In this document: positions 1-9,794 of the stretch, piece by piece | Layout of the letters: each line of letters starts with the position of its first letter | How positions within the stretch are numbered: the stretch's first letter is position 1 | From: Paludibacter sp. | GTDB lineage: Bacteria; Bacteroidota; Bacteroidia; Bacteroidales; Paludibacteraceae | Assembly: GCA_028710895.1 (NCBI GenBank) | Contig: JAQTTH010000016.1 | Coordinates: 45,818-109,817 of the forward strand | Direction of reading: 5' to 3' | DNA: 64,000 bases | Translations under genes and position numbers: made by a program | Notes under the pieces: model-generated | Seen by the model: the letters and a program-made list of their open reading frames with translations, nothing else | Database searches by the model: none | What the model was told of the DNA's origin: nothing

Positions 1-905
1 ATAAGTGCCTGACTGGCAATGATGGCGGCTACAGTTGCCATAATAACTCCAAAAATAAGGAAGCTTTCGGGCATGATTGTATAGAATGGGTTTGTAGTTT
101 CATTCACCTGATTCATATGTGTCAGAATCCATGCACCTTGTCCTAGATAATTCAGCAATAATGTTGATTTTACGAATATCCAGCTAACCCGTATATTTTT
201 AATTCCACAATGCCCTAAATCAGAATACAATGCTTCAGCTCCGGTAGTACAAAGGAACACGGCTCCCATAATTAAGAACCAGTTCGGGAAATTTATCAAT
301 AAATGTATAGCATAATATGGGTTGAAAGCTTTGAGAATGGGGGTAAATTCGACAATTTGTCTCAAACCGAGAATACCCAACATTGAGAACCAGATAACCA
401 TCATTGGTCCAAACGATTTTCCAATTACTTTTGTGCCGAATTGTTGAATGATAAATAAAGCGGAAATAATCAGGATGCTAATTGGAACTACCGGAGTGCT
501 GGGGTTAATACCTCTTAAACCCTCAATAGCTGATACAACTGTAATTGATGGTGTAATGATACCGTCGGCAATCAAGGTACTGGCACCTATAATAGCAATT
601 ACATATAGCCACTTTTTCTTACTTTTACGAACTAAAGCATAGAGCGCCAAAATACCACCTTCGCCCTTGTTGTCGGCTCGCAACGTTATAAGTACGTATT
701 TTACTGTAGTTTGAAGCGTTATTGTCCATATAATACACGAAACTGCTCCGATAATGTAATCTGCATCAAAGTGAGCATTTGCCCCAATAATTGCTTTCAT
801 TACGTACAATGGCGATGTTCCAATGTCTCCATAAACAATTCCCAGGGTGACAATTACCCCCCAAAAACCAAATTTGCTTAAATGCTCTGTTTTGTTAGCT
901 TCCAT
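1..905 (-). CDS. kup: KUP-family potassium uptake protein, 3' end outside window
   Basis: Reading the minus strand from the ATG at 903-905 gives an open frame of about 300 residues that runs off the left edge. It begins MEANKTEHLSKFGFWGVIV and contains GIVYGDIGTSPLYV, the N-terminal signature of the KUP/HAK/KT family, followed by several hydrophobic membrane segments (for example around WLYVIAIIGASTLIADG). KUP proteins import potassium across the cytoplasmic membrane coupled to protons and usually have about 620 residues or more, so roughly half is missing. The gene stands alone here, upstream of and codirectional with nothing else visible. A TACTTTTG element on the minus strand at 951-958 is a fitting -7 promoter box. 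Family call is firm; gene completeness is unknown. Confidence 0.9.
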   Translation of the reverse strand, partial: MEANKTEHLSKFGFWGVIVTLGIVYGDIGTSPLYVMKAIIGANAHFDADYIIGAVSCIIWTITLQTTVKYVLITLRADNKGEGGILALYALVRKSKKKWLYVIAIIGASTLIADGIITPSITVVSAIEGLRGINPSTPVVPISILIISALFIIQQFGTKVIGKSFGPMMVIWFSMLGILGLRQIVEFTPILKAFNPYYAIHLLINFPNWFLIMGAVFLCTTGAEALYSDLGHCGIKNIRVSWIFVKSTLLLNYLGQGAWILTHMNQVNETTNPFYTIMPESFLIFGVIMATVAAIIASQAL

Positions 906-950
906 AATCTTTTTCTTTTTCTAAAACCGATACCCTTTATAAATTTGCCA

Positions 951-958
951 CAAAAGTA
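951..958 (-). promoter_or_regulatory. Likely -7 promoter element of kup
   Basis: The minus strand reads TACTTTTG here, matching the Bacteroidota TAnnTTTG -7 box, about 45 bases upstream of the kup start codon. No clear TTTG -33 element is visible at the usual 19-21 base spacing. Confidence 0.5.
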
Positions 959-1120
959 ATATAAACCCGCAATAAATTTGTCATTTTAATCTTAAATGCC
1001 TAAAATATCTTACAAAAATGTATGTTTTTGAACTAAATTACAGTAATTAGTGCTATTTGAAAGATATTGAAATTGTCATTATACTTCAATAATATATCAA
1101 TTCTCTAACTCGTTGGATAT

Positions 1121-2698
1121 TTAATATTCTGATGTGAAATGGAATTTGATATTTTTAAAATCATTTTGGGCCATCTGAAGCACGTAACCGGAATCGGCTA
1201 AAAAGACATCGCGGCCTTCTTTGTCTTTGGCCATATATTGTGCTTTTCGCTTTTTAAAGTTTTCCAACTCATTGGCATCATCACTTTCAATCCAACAAGC
1301 TTTGTAAAGTGATATTGGTTCCCAGCGGCCTTGTGCGCCATACTCGTGTAACAAACGGTATTGAATAACTTCAAATTGTAGCTGCCCAACAGTACCAATA
1401 ATCTTACGACCATTGTATTGATTTATGAACAACTGAGCTACACCTTCGTCCATCAACTGGTTTACACCTTTGTCCAGTTGCTTGGTTTTCATTGGATCGG
1501 CATTCTCAATGTATTTGAACATTTCTGGCGAAAAACTTGGTATTCCTTTGAAATGGAGATTTTCACCACCGGTCAACGTATCACCAATTTTGAAGTTTCC
1601 GGTATCAGGTAACCCTACAATATCTCCTGCAAATGCTTCATCAACTGTTTCTTTCTTTTGGGCCATAAAAGCTGTTGGCGAAGAGAATCGCATCATTTTG
1701 CCATGACGAATGTGTTTGTAGTTAACATTTCGTTCAAACTTACCGGAGCAAATTTTTACGAATGCAATACAACTCCGGTGATTTGGATCCATGTTAGCAT
1801 GAATTTTAAAGATAAATCCAGAAAAAGCTTCTTCGTAAGGATTTACTTCTCGTTCAAGTGATTGAATTGGTCGGGGAGAGGGGGCAATTTCTACAAAACA
1901 GTCGAGTAACTCTTTTACACCAAAATTATTCAACGCACTACCAAAAAATACCGGTGCCAATTGTCCTGCAAGATATTTTTCGGTGTCGAATTCCGAATAA
2001 ACGCCGTTAATCAACTCCATATCTTCGCGGAGTTTGTTGGCATCGTGCTCACCTACAAGCTTATCCAATTCAGGGCTTTCGATGTCTGATAATTCTATAG
2101 ATTCGCTGATTGATTGTTTGTTGGGCGTAAAAAGTTGTAGATTATTCTTGTAAATATTGTATACACCTTTAAATGCAAATCCCTGATTAATAGGCCAACT
2201 GAGCGGGCGAACCCCAATGCCAAGTTCAGCTTCCAATTCGTCAAGTAAATCAAAAGCGTCTTTACCTTCACGATCCATTTTGTTGACGAAAATCATGACA
2301 GGGGTGTTGCGCATGCGGCAGACTTCCATCAGTTTTCTTGTCTGGGCTTCAACCCCTTTTGCGGTATCTACAACAATAATAACACTGTCGACAGCTGTAA
2401 GAGTGCGATATGTATCTTCGGCAAAGTCCTGGTGACCAGGCGTATCAAGGATGTTGATTTTGTAATCACGGTATTCGAAGCCCATTACAGAAGTAGCAAC
2501 AGAAATTCCACGTTGCTTTTCAATTTCCATCCAGTCGGAAGTGGCTGTTTTTTTGATTTTATTCGATTTGACAGCACCGGCTACGTGAATTGCACCACCA
2601 AAAAGTAAGAGCTTTTCAGTAAGTGTTGTTTTCCCTGCATCGGGGTGACTGATAATGGCAAATGTGCGTCGACGTTGTATTTCTGATTGTAAAGACAT
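1121..2698 (-). CDS. prfC: Peptide chain release factor 3
   Basis: A 525-residue translational GTPase, the normal length for RF3, which removes RF1/RF2 from the ribosome after peptide release. The P-loop SHPDAGKT is at residues 17-24, the switch I segment [14 protein letters not shown] at about 53-66, DTPGHQ at 85-90 and NKMD at 139-142. The GxxxxGK loop starting with serine-histidine and the [14 protein letters not shown] stretch separate RF3 from EF-G and LepA. Domains II and III fill the rest. It is a single-gene unit: kup lies downstream in the same direction after about 215 bp, and an outer membrane protein gene lies upstream. A well-formed promoter precedes it. Confidence 0.97.
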   Translation of the reverse strand: MSLQSEIQRRRTFAIISHPDAGKTTLTEKLLLFGGAIHVAGAVKSNKIKKTATSDWMEIEKQRGISVATSVMGFEYRDYKINILDTPGHQDFAEDTYRTLTAVDSVIIVVDTAKGVEAQTRKLMEVCRMRNTPVMIFVNKMDREGKDAFDLLDELEAELGIGVRPLSWPINQGFAFKGVYNIYKNNLQLFTPNKQSISESIELSDIESPELDKLVGEHDANKLREDMELINGVYSEFDTEKYLAGQLAPVFFGSALNNFGVKELLDCFVEIAPSPRPIQSLEREVNPYEEAFSGFIFKIHANMDPNHRSCIAFVKICSGKFERNVNYKHIRHGKMMRFSSPTAFMAQKKETVDEAFAGDIVGLPDTGNFKIGDTLTGGENLHFKGIPSFSPEMFKYIENADPMKTKQLDKGVNQLMDEGVAQLFINQYNGRKIIGTVGQLQFEVIQYRLLHEYGAQGRWEPISLYKACWIESDDANELENFKKRKAQYMAKDKEGRDVFLADSGYVLQMAQNDFKNIKFHFTSEY

Positions 2699-2740
2699 TC
2701 TGTATGTTTTGCTTATTCGTAGCTATAGTTTTTGCGGGTG

Positions 2741-2771
2741 CAAAGGTAAGCTTTTTAGAGCAATTATCAAA
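2741..2771 (-). promoter_or_regulatory. prfC promoter (-33 TTTG, -7 TACCTTTG)
   Basis: On the minus strand TTTG (2768-2771) is followed after exactly 19 bases by TACCTTTG (2741-2748). This is a very good match to the Bacteroidota housekeeping promoter consensus TTTG-N19-TAnnTTTG. The predicted leader before the prfC ATG is about 35 bases. Confidence 0.75.
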
Positions 2772-2899
2772 TATTGATGCAAATGATTCATTCATACCTT
2801 TAAATCCTTGAAAATAAATGAAATTGTAGTTTTTTCTGATTTGCTTTTAATTAGATTTTGATATACCTGAATTGCATTGTTTTTGAGTATATAAATTGC

Positions 2900-2925
2900 A
2901 AAGGTCGACTTTTCAGCCGACCTTT
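2900..2925 (-). terminator. Hairpin after the FadL-like gene
   Basis: Inverted repeat AAAGGTCG (2900-2907) / CGACCTTT (2918-2925) just downstream of the stop codon of the minus-strand gene 2956-4524. The following T run is weak, so it may be an imperfect terminator. Confidence 0.5.
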
Positions 2926-2955
2926 GTGCAAAATAAAAAACAATTGTATAATGTG

Positions 2956-4524
2956 TTAGAATTTAAATCCTAAGGTTACAACTATATTGTTATTGGTAGT
3001 AATGATTGATGCAGGTGCAACTGCAAGCGTTGGATTTTTTGCCGCAATATTATTTGAGTTATATGGATAAAATGTTTCATCTAGTCTTTTGTTCATAAAA
3101 GCACAATCAATATACCAATTAGCTTCGCGATAACCAAGACCTGCAGTGAAGTAATCAGTTCTGTTGTTTCTGAAGTACTCTAAGTCAGTACGTAATGTAT
3201 TAGATCTGATTTCCTTGGCTGCATTTAGCAATGTTGAAGCACCTGAATTTGCATAACCTGCACGTACAGCAAAATTCTTGGTAAGTTTGTATTCACCACC
3301 AACTTTTATTGTATTCACATTATTTATATTGGTTCTGATAGCGGTGTTTTCTAAATCAAAACTTTGCGCATCGCCTATATCGCTTCGAAGTCGCATTCCA
3401 TTGTAATTGGCAAAGTCATATTCAATACTGATTAATCCTTTTTCTCCAGCAATGAAAGCGGCACTGGCATTGAATTGAAATGGACTTTGAATTTGATAAT
3501 TGCTGTACCCATCTCTGGGTGTTGTTATATAGCCTCTGTTAATTGTATTGAAATCAAGTTCCGAGTAATAATTGTCAGTTAAAATTAAAATTGCTGGAGT
3601 GTGAACAGAAACTCCTAAACGAAGATAATCAGTAGGGCAATAAATAGCTCCCAATTTCAAATTAATTCCACTCCCTTTTGTGATAATTGTATCTTTTAAA
3701 CTCATTGAGCCACCATCGTTATTTCCGGTTCCATAAAAAGTTTCGGAGTAAGTACTAAATGCTGAATAACTTAATGATTTCATGTTTAATGATGCTCCAA
3801 GAAATAATTCATTATCAAAATTGCCGGCCCATCCAAATGAATATTCATCAAGGTGTCCTTTTTCGAAAAGTTTATAGGTTGGGGTTACTGTTTCACCGAT
3901 ATTTAATATTGAAGACCATTGATTAATCCCTGATACAGGTGAAATTAAATCTCCTTCAACTGCTAGAATAGATAGCCACGGCACATTTATGTTGTTAAAT
4001 GGATTGTATGAATCTGTACCTTTAATATCGGATAGTGAAAGACCATTTGTAAGACCAGCTAAATAATCAGTCATTGAAGATGTTTGACTACTTCCTTTGA
4101 TGTACATGCTCTTGTCGAAGTTCTTGAGTCGATTAAAGGAAATTGAGAAATTTGAACTCAACAATCCCTTATTACCATTTTCTGCATTTCTTGTAGGTAA
4201 AGCAATTACGTACGAAAAGTTATTGAACCCATTTTTGAATAAATCATCTACGCTACTACCCTTATTCCATGATGCAGTACTACTTTGCATTAATGTGTTA
4301 AAAGTGCCTGTTAGTTCAGATCTACGATAAATCCCTAATCCTGCCGGGTTATCTTTTATCGCAGAAGCATCACCACCCAGCGCTCCAAATGCACCGGCCA
4401 TACCGATATACCTTGCTGTTCCGTTTATATCTGTCTGAACGTATTTTAATGCATCAAATTCCGTTTGGGCTATTGTGTATGTGCAGCTAAAAAGCACAGC
4501 TATAGCAATTATACTCTTTTTCAT
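2956..4524 (-). CDS. FadL/OmpP1/TodX-type outer membrane protein
   Basis: A 522-residue protein with a clear signal peptide (cleavage near residue 20, after TIAQ) and alternating beta-strand pattern to a C-terminal aromatic residue (VVTLGFKF), as in outer membrane barrels. Near the N terminus it carries ARYIGMAGAFGALGGDASA and NPAGLG (residues 59-64), the hallmark of the Bacteroidota branch of the OmpP1/FadL/TodX family. Family members let hydrophobic compounds through the outer membrane; the substrate cannot be told from sequence. It follows the low-complexity secreted protein gene 4586-6016 in the same direction with a 61-bp gap, so the two may be cotranscribed. Confidence 0.88.
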   Translation of the reverse strand: MKKSIIAIAVLFSCTYTIAQTEFDALKYVQTDINGTARYIGMAGAFGALGGDASAIKDNPAGLGIYRRSELTGTFNTLMQSSTASWNKGSSVDDLFKNGFNNFSYVIALPTRNAENGNKGLLSSNFSISFNRLKNFDKSMYIKGSSQTSSMTDYLAGLTNGLSLSDIKGTDSYNPFNNINVPWLSILAVEGDLISPVSGINQWSSILNIGETVTPTYKLFEKGHLDEYSFGWAGNFDNELFLGASLNMKSLSYSAFSTYSETFYGTGNNDGGSMSLKDTIITKGSGINLKLGAIYCPTDYLRLGVSVHTPAILILTDNYYSELDFNTINRGYITTPRDGYSNYQIQSPFQFNASAAFIAGEKGLISIEYDFANYNGMRLRSDIGDAQSFDLENTAIRTNINNVNTIKVGGEYKLTKNFAVRAGYANSGASTLLNAAKEIRSNTLRTDLEYFRNNRTDYFTAGLGYREANWYIDCAFMNKRLDETFYPYNSNNIAAKNPTLAVAPASIITTNNNIVVTLGFKF

Positions 4525-4585
4525 AATATTATATTCAAATTTAATATGAATTATTAGATAATATCCTTCTCAAATCATTGATATT

Positions 4586-6016
4586 TTACCTTCTACTACC
4601 TGCTGAGCTTCCTCCTCCACCACCGGAGCTACTACCTCCACCGCCTCCGGAACTGCTGCTGCCACTGCTGCTTGAGCTTCCACTACTGTAAGAAGGTGTG
4701 TATGATGGTGAGCTACTGCTATTGTAAGAAGGAGTGCTGCTAGGAGTGTATGACGAACTGCTTCTTGTTCCACTTCCACTACTGTAAGAAGGTGCTGTCC
4801 TGCTTCCTGAACCACTTACGCTTCCGCTACTATATGAACTACTACTTCTGGCTCCGTTATAAGAACTTCCCGAATTATACGTGCTGCTGTTGCTGCTACT
4901 TCGTGTTGAAGAATTGTTCGAATTTCCATTATTGAACGATGAACTTGTCCTGGGCTGTGTATTTACAGTTGTATAACCGGTTCTATTTGCTGTTGTAGGT
5001 CCATTGTAACTTTGATTGTAACTAGAGGTGCTACGTGATCCTGTATTTCGAACACTTCCGCTACCATTTACAGAGTTTTGTCCTGATCTGTAAGTAGTAA
5101 AATTAGAAGAATTTATTACCTGACGACTTCCTGAAACATTGCTATATGAGTTTTGTACGGTTCCTCTGCTTCCTGAACCACTAACTACAGTGTAAGGATT
5201 CCGTGAACCACTATAACTGCCACTTACAATACTCTGTGAAGATCTTGAACCACCACCGCCACCATACCGGGTGCCGTTTGAAATTTCATTACTAATTCCT
5301 CTGCGACTTGCTTCATTGTGACTTGGATCTGGTGTTTTTATTGTATTATACCAGCCTCCGCCTCCCCAATAATTATTATATCCGTAACCGTAGTAAGGGT
5401 ATCCATACCCGTATCCATAATAGTCATACCCATAGTATGGATATCCGTATCCATAACCATAATAATCACCGTAAAATGGATATCCATAACCAAATCCTCC
5501 ATAGCCATAGAAATTATTATATCCCCATGGGTTGTTATACCAACCACCATAACCATAATACGGTGAGTTCCATCTGTTACCCCAACCCCAGTTTCCATAG
5601 TAATTGTTATTCCACCAGTATGGATCATTGTCATTCTGACTGATGTAAACTGTATCTATAAGGAGCACAGTGTCTTTCGAATTGTGAAATTGGCGAATTC
5701 GTTGTGCATACTCTAACTCAGATTCATTGACATTAGTAGTGTCCACGTTGCCTTGATGAGAATTCACTATACTGTCATTGATTTGAGCCAATATTTTTGC
5801 CGTTTTAGGTAAAACCTGAGTTTCCCGTTCAATATATACAATTTCCTTAGCTCCGTTTTTTACATTAGGCTTTACGCTGCTTTCGTGCGATTTAATCATT
5901 TTTGGGGCAGTACTCGGTTTAAAATAAACGTCATCGATAAATGCTCCCTGATTTTGACTTATTCCTGCGAGAGGTATAAGCAAAGCCAGCATACTGATAA
6001 AAGTGGATGTTTTCAT
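4586..6016 (-). CDS. Exported low-complexity Tyr/Gly/Asn- then Ser/Gly-rich protein
   Basis: A 476-residue protein of unknown function. Residues 1-20 look like a signal peptide (ALLIPLAGISQ). A normal-composition segment (about 20-130) is followed by a block of tyrosine, glycine, tryptophan and asparagine with repeated GYGYGYPYYGY-like units (about 130-220), then a long serine/glycine/threonine tail ending in glycine-serine runs. Such composition suggests an extended, surface-exposed or self-associating protein; that is inference. The start is supported by an unusually good Shine-Dalgarno AGGAGG about 8 bases upstream, rare in this phylum. Overlapping ORFs in other frames here come only from the repetitive codons. 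A FadL-like gene follows in the same direction. Confidence 0.8.
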   Translation of the reverse strand: MKTSTFISMLALLIPLAGISQNQGAFIDDVYFKPSTAPKMIKSHESSVKPNVKNGAKEIVYIERETQVLPKTAKILAQINDSIVNSHQGNVDTTNVNESELEYAQRIRQFHNSKDTVLLIDTVYISQNDNDPYWWNNNYYGNWGWGNRWNSPYYGYGGWYNNPWGYNNFYGYGGFGYGYPFYGDYYGYGYGYPYYGYDYYGYGYGYPYYGYGYNNYWGGGGWYNTIKTPDPSHNEASRRGISNEISNGTRYGGGGGSRSSQSIVSGSYSGSRNPYTVVSGSGSRGTVQNSYSNVSGSRQVINSSNFTTYRSGQNSVNGSGSVRNTGSRSTSSYNQSYNGPTTANRTGYTTVNTQPRTSSSFNNGNSNNSSTRSSSNSSTYNSGSSYNGARSSSSYSSGSVSGSGSRTAPSYSSGSGTRSSSSYTPSSTPSYNSSSSPSYTPSYSSGSSSSSGSSSSGGGGGSSSGGGGGSSAGSRR

Positions 6017-6221
6017 AATAATACCTCCTATAATTTGTCTTTTAAAGACTGTATTTTTTATTATATTTCAACAAGAATCGTGCCAATAGGCAGTTGCTCA
6101 TTTGTTGATTTTTATTGAGAATTAGTGATTTGAAAGCGCTCAGTTTAAATTGAAATTACCTGAACTCTATATAAAATGTTTATCGTTGAATTATTGACTA
6201 AAAAATGTATCAAAATTTCAG

Positions 6222-6229
6222 TACTTTTG
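6222..6229 (+). promoter_or_regulatory. Likely -7 promoter element of prmA
   Basis: TACTTTTG matches the TAnnTTTG consensus, 66 bases before the prmA start codon. No convincing -33 box is visible. Confidence 0.5.
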
Positions 6230-6295
6230 TTTCCCGGTTTGTTATATAGACAAATCTGAAATCACAACGTTTAATTTATTATTAATTACTAGTAT

Positions 6296-7138
6296 ATGAA
6301 CTATACCGAAGTCCGTTTTTTTATCGAACCTTACGAAGAATATATTTCTGATCTGCTTGCTGAAGAGCTTGGCGAGATTGGTTTCGATAGTTTTGTGCCA
6401 ACAGAAGAAAGCCTTGATGCTTACATTCTTGAAACGGCGTTTGATGAGTCGAAACTGATAAGTTTATTGACTGATTTTCCATTCGAGGTTTCTATTGAAT
6501 ACAAAGTTACGCAAATAGAATCAAAAAACTGGAACGAAGAGTGGGAAAAGAATTTTTTTGAACCTATTGTTATTGGAAATGATTGTGTTATACATAGTTC
6601 TTTTCATAAGGATGTACCCAAAGCCAAATATGATATTGTAATTGATCCTAAAATGGCATTTGGAACCGGTCATCACGAAACAACCAGTCTGGTTATTGGC
6701 GAATTGCTAAAAATGGATTTGGAAGATAAAACCTTGTTGGATATGGGTTGTGGTACTGCTGTATTGGCTATTTTGGCTGCTATGCGTGGTGCAAAAGGTA
6801 TTCTGGCTATCGATATTGATACCTGGTGTACCGATAATTCAATCGAAAATATTGCAATAAATAAAATTGATGGTATTGAAGTTAAGCTGGGTGGGGCAGA
6901 ACTTCTCAATGGTTTACACTTTGATATTGTGCTGGCTAATATTAACCGTAATATTTTACTGGCAGACATGGAACAATATGCAGCTTGTTTATCATCCGGA
7001 GGGGAACTTTATATGAGCGGATTTTATAAAGAAGATATTCCATTAATTGAAGCTGAGGCAAATCGCAACGGATTGAAATTAATCTCATTCAATGAAAAAA
7101 ATAACTGGGTTGTCGTAAAGACTGTCAAAGAGCTATAA
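6296..7138 (+). CDS. prmA: Ribosomal protein L11 methyltransferase
   Basis: A 280-residue class I S-adenosylmethionine methyltransferase. The N-terminal ~100 residues match the L11-recognition domain length. AFGTGHHETT (121-130), the SAM-binding loop LLDMGCGTAVLA (147-158), the acidic AIDID strand and LANINRN (about 213-219) are the PrmA signature motifs. PrmA trimethylates amino groups of ribosomal protein L11 in the cytoplasm. Length is close to the usual 290-300. It stands alone, divergent from 4586-6016 and convergent with the efflux operon, ending at a strong hairpin terminator. Confidence 0.95.
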   Translation: MNYTEVRFFIEPYEEYISDLLAEELGEIGFDSFVPTEESLDAYILETAFDESKLISLLTDFPFEVSIEYKVTQIESKNWNEEWEKNFFEPIVIGNDCVIHSSFHKDVPKAKYDIVIDPKMAFGTGHHETTSLVIGELLKMDLEDKTLLDMGCGTAVLAILAAMRGAKGILAIDIDTWCTDNSIENIAINKIDGIEVKLGGAELLNGLHFDIVLANINRNILLADMEQYAACLSSGGELYMSGFYKEDIPLIEAEANRNGLKLISFNEKNNWVVVKTVKEL

Positions 7139-7150
7139 TACATTAAACGA

Positions 7151-7187
7151 AAAGCGCTACGAATTAATTTCGTAGCGCTTTTTTTTT
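7151..7187. terminator. Bidirectional terminator between prmA and efflux operon
   Basis: Perfect 13-bp stem (7151-7163 with 7169-7181, core AGCGCTACGAA), 5-base loop and a run of nine T on the + strand. A T-rich flank also lies on the minus side, so it can end both convergent units. Confidence 0.9.
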
Positions 7188-7249
7188 GAATGAAAAAAGT
7201 TATTATTTAAACAGAAAATTTCCTGTTTAAATTGATTTTGAAATTAGTA

Positions 7250-8509
7250 CTAAAGGTTATTATCTAATTCAGATATTTCTTCTAATAGCAATTGTTTTTT
7301 GCTGCTTTTCTTTATTTGCCAGCGATATGCCCAACAAGTTGTTGCGAAGTAGAGTGCAGTTTGTATCCAAAGACTTACATACTCAAACGTAACACGATGT
7401 AGATCAGCTCCCATTGTATTTATTTTGATATATCCCTGAACTCCACAAGTCGACGGAAATATCCATGCAAAAGTTCTCCAAAACCAATTTATGTTGGATT
7501 GTGGCCAGGAAACTCCGCTTAAAAACAAAAGAATAAGCGAGAAAAATAGAAATACGACCATGCCCGTTTCCCTGTGAGGTAGAAATACCGAAACCGTCAT
7601 TGAAAAGAATACCACAGCCAGTAAATACGGTATCATAAACTTGATTATATCCAGCGGTAATCCAATATGCGGCAAATTGAATGCGCGTGGGATAACACCA
7701 AGTATAAAGAATGACCATGCACCATACATGAGCAGGTAGCAAATGCTTTTTCCAATAACTACCCGGATAGTTCTTCCACGATGTACGGTAGAATTTACCA
7801 ATACATGAAACTTGTTTTCTCCACGTGAAGTCCCGGCAATTATTCCAATTCCGAGAAAGAGTGTTTGCTGAATAATGAGCATAAGAATAGCCGGCAGTAG
7901 AAAGCTTGCAAAACCTGCGCCTTCATTAAAAAGTATTTGCCCGTCAAATGGGATTGGATTTGAAATGATTTGAGCTGATTCTCCGGTAATACCAATTGCA
8001 TTTAATCGTTTCACTTGTACCTGTTTGTTCATATCAATCACACAGTTGTTGCTTGCCTGATTGATAATGCGATAGTACATAAAACTGCTAATATCACAAT
8101 AAATGGAAATATTAGCCTGCTCGCCAGTATTAAGTTTTTTGCTAAAATCATTCGGAATATAGATTACACCATGAACCAGTTTGTTATCAAAGGCTTGTTT
8201 TGCTTCTGATAATGTCGAAAAATGACTTGTAATTTTCACATTTTGAGTTCCATCTAAATGGCGTAAAAACTCCCTGGATTCCTGACTTCTGGAACAATCA
8301 ACTGCTGCAATCGGTACATCTGTCAGAGTTTCATTCAGGTATAAACTGCAATATAGAATAGGGTAGGCAAGTGGTGCCAATACAAACATGATTACTACTC
8401 CACGATCCTTAAACATGGTTTTAAACTCATGTTTTACAACCAATAAAGTGTCGCTTATAACTGAAATCAGTGTTTTGAATATAGATGTGTTTTGTTGTTT
8501 TACACTCAT
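7250..8509 (-). CDS. ABC-2 type permease, efflux operon (second copy)
   Basis: A 419-residue membrane protein with one N-terminal membrane segment (about 38-58), a large extracytoplasmic domain (about 60-200) and a cluster of five or so membrane segments after residue 205, the layout of ABC2_membrane_3 permeases that work with HlyD-type adaptors. It is the last gene of the minus-strand run marR-tolC-hlyD-permease-permease and starts 8 bp after the previous permease gene. The two permeases are probably a heterodimer. No ATP-binding subunit is encoded in this operon. The exported compound is unknown. Confidence 0.85.
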   Translation of the reverse strand: MSVKQQNTSIFKTLISVISDTLLVVKHEFKTMFKDRGVVIMFVLAPLAYPILYCSLYLNETLTDVPIAAVDCSRSQESREFLRHLDGTQNVKITSHFSTLSEAKQAFDNKLVHGVIYIPNDFSKKLNTGEQANISIYCDISSFMYYRIINQASNNCVIDMNKQVQVKRLNAIGITGESAQIISNPIPFDGQILFNEGAGFASFLLPAILMLIIQQTLFLGIGIIAGTSRGENKFHVLVNSTVHRGRTIRVVIGKSICYLLMYGAWSFFILGVIPRAFNLPHIGLPLDIIKFMIPYLLAVVFFSMTVSVFLPHRETGMVVFLFFSLILLFLSGVSWPQSNINWFWRTFAWIFPSTCGVQGYIKINTMGADLHRVTFEYVSLWIQTALYFATTCWAYRWQIKKSSKKQLLLEEISELDNNL

Positions 8510-8517
8510 TTCGTATT

Positions 8518-9696
8518 TTATTTAATTGGAAAGTTCTGATTAATAGCTGCTTTCTTTAATCTATTGTACACAAAAAATGGTAAAATAATAAATGAAAGCA
8601 GAAATAGAAATGATATAAGGGAGTTGGAAATTGCTACTCCGTTTAATGCCTGATTCACGTAGATATTGAAGTAGTGGTGAATCGGAAAGAAATCGCTGAA
8701 TATCCGGACTCCTCTTGGCATTTGTTCAATAGGGAAAGTAGAGCCGGCAAATGTGACTCCAAGCATTCCAAACACTCCTCCAAGTGTTACCGCATCGCGT
8801 AAAACAGGTGTTATTCCGATTAATAGTACTCCAATAGCTTGTGAGGCCACCACAAACATAAATGTAGTCAGGTACATCCAGCCAATACTCGAATTCATTG
8901 GGTAATGCATGTATTTGTAAAGTAACATGTTGCAAATGATTCCCAGCGCAGTAAAAACAACAGTAAATGGCAATAATTTACCTGTAACAGCAGCAAACAT
9001 TGAATTGTTAGCAGTAGCCATCCATTCCCGCGATGTTCGTTCCTTTAACTCAACTCCAATTGAAAAAATAGTCATAAGCAATACCATTAATTGTAGTATG
9101 CCCGGTAGAATAACATTTAGTAAATACGTGCCGTAATTGGCCCAGGCATTTCCAATAAGATGCGTGTTTAAAACAACCGGTTGTATAATTCCCATAATGC
9201 GACTTTCATCCATGCCTTTAGCTCTAAGGACTTTGCGTTGCATGCCAATAGATGTTGCTGCACTCATATAAGTAATGTCTTTGAGTAGGAGCGAACCGGC
9301 AATCAAATAACTATCATTTATATAGAAAGTTATTGATGGACGACGGTTGCTGATGGCATCTGAGGCAAAATTGTGTTTTATCTCTACAAAAGCATAGATA
9401 TTTCCTTCCTGCATTTCCTCCCGTGCTTCTTTATGACTGCCGGGATACATAACGATTTGTGCTTGTTGCGTTGTTTCCAGATTTCGAACAAACTGTCGCG
9501 ATAATGCCGAATTATCCAGATCAACAATTCCAATTGGCATTTTATTGGGTTGTCCTTCGTTGAAAAATGTAAAGAAGAAAACATAACAAAAAGCCATTGT
9601 CAACACAGAAGATATGAAATAAATAGGTCGACTAACCATTCGTTTCATTTCACGGTTTAGTGTATTTAATATGTTTGTGAAAAGTTTGTTTGACAT
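8518..9696 (-). CDS. ABC-2 type permease, efflux operon (first copy)
   Basis: A 392-residue ABC-2 family membrane protein with the same architecture as its downstream neighbour: membrane segment at about 24-44 (PIYFISSVLTMAFCYVFFF), extracytoplasmic domain with IGIVDLDNSALSRQFVRNLE, then five or so membrane segments after about residue 185. It resembles YhiI/YbhF-associated permeases. The gene lies 98 bp downstream of hlyD, with a repeat remnant in the gap, and 8 bp upstream of the other permease. It should form the inner membrane channel of a three-part efflux system with HlyD and TolC. Confidence 0.85.
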   Translation of the reverse strand: MSNKLFTNILNTLNREMKRMVSRPIYFISSVLTMAFCYVFFFTFFNEGQPNKMPIGIVDLDNSALSRQFVRNLETTQQAQIVMYPGSHKEAREEMQEGNIYAFVEIKHNFASDAISNRRPSITFYINDSYLIAGSLLLKDITYMSAATSIGMQRKVLRAKGMDESRIMGIIQPVVLNTHLIGNAWANYGTYLLNVILPGILQLMVLLMTIFSIGVELKERTSREWMATANNSMFAAVTGKLLPFTVVFTALGIICNMLLYKYMHYPMNSSIGWMYLTTFMFVVASQAIGVLLIGITPVLRDAVTLGGVFGMLGVTFAGSTFPIEQMPRGVRIFSDFFPIHHYFNIYVNQALNGVAISNSLISFLFLLSFIILPFFVYNRLKKAAINQNFPIK

Positions 9697-9765
9697 GATA
9701 TAACATCAACTCCCAATGGAGTAAATTCTAAAAATGATTAATGAGCCAATTCATAAAAAGTAATC

Positions 9766-9794
9766 TTAATTTCCCCTTTGTGGATTAAGGGGTC
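9766..9794 (-). repeat. ACCCC/GGGG extragenic repeat directly after hlyD stop codon
   Basis: On the minus strand the hlyD stop TAA runs straight into GACCCCTTAATCCACAAAGG, followed by GG and A-rich sequence, a small imperfect hairpin (CCCC with GGGG). A similar element follows the mutB stop codon at 59484-59517. Both look like copies of a dispersed extragenic palindrome. Confidence 0.5.

Noticed and set aside
4570..4815. ORF of 81 codons overlapping the low-complexity gene
   Set aside because: It is a frame-shadow of the serine/glycine repeats; its Ala/Val/Glu repetition follows from the repetitive codons.
5308..5643. ORFs rich in His/Asn/Tyr or Ile/Val opposite the Tyr/Gly block
   Set aside because: Antisense and shifted readings of the same repeated codons; no start context or independent signal.
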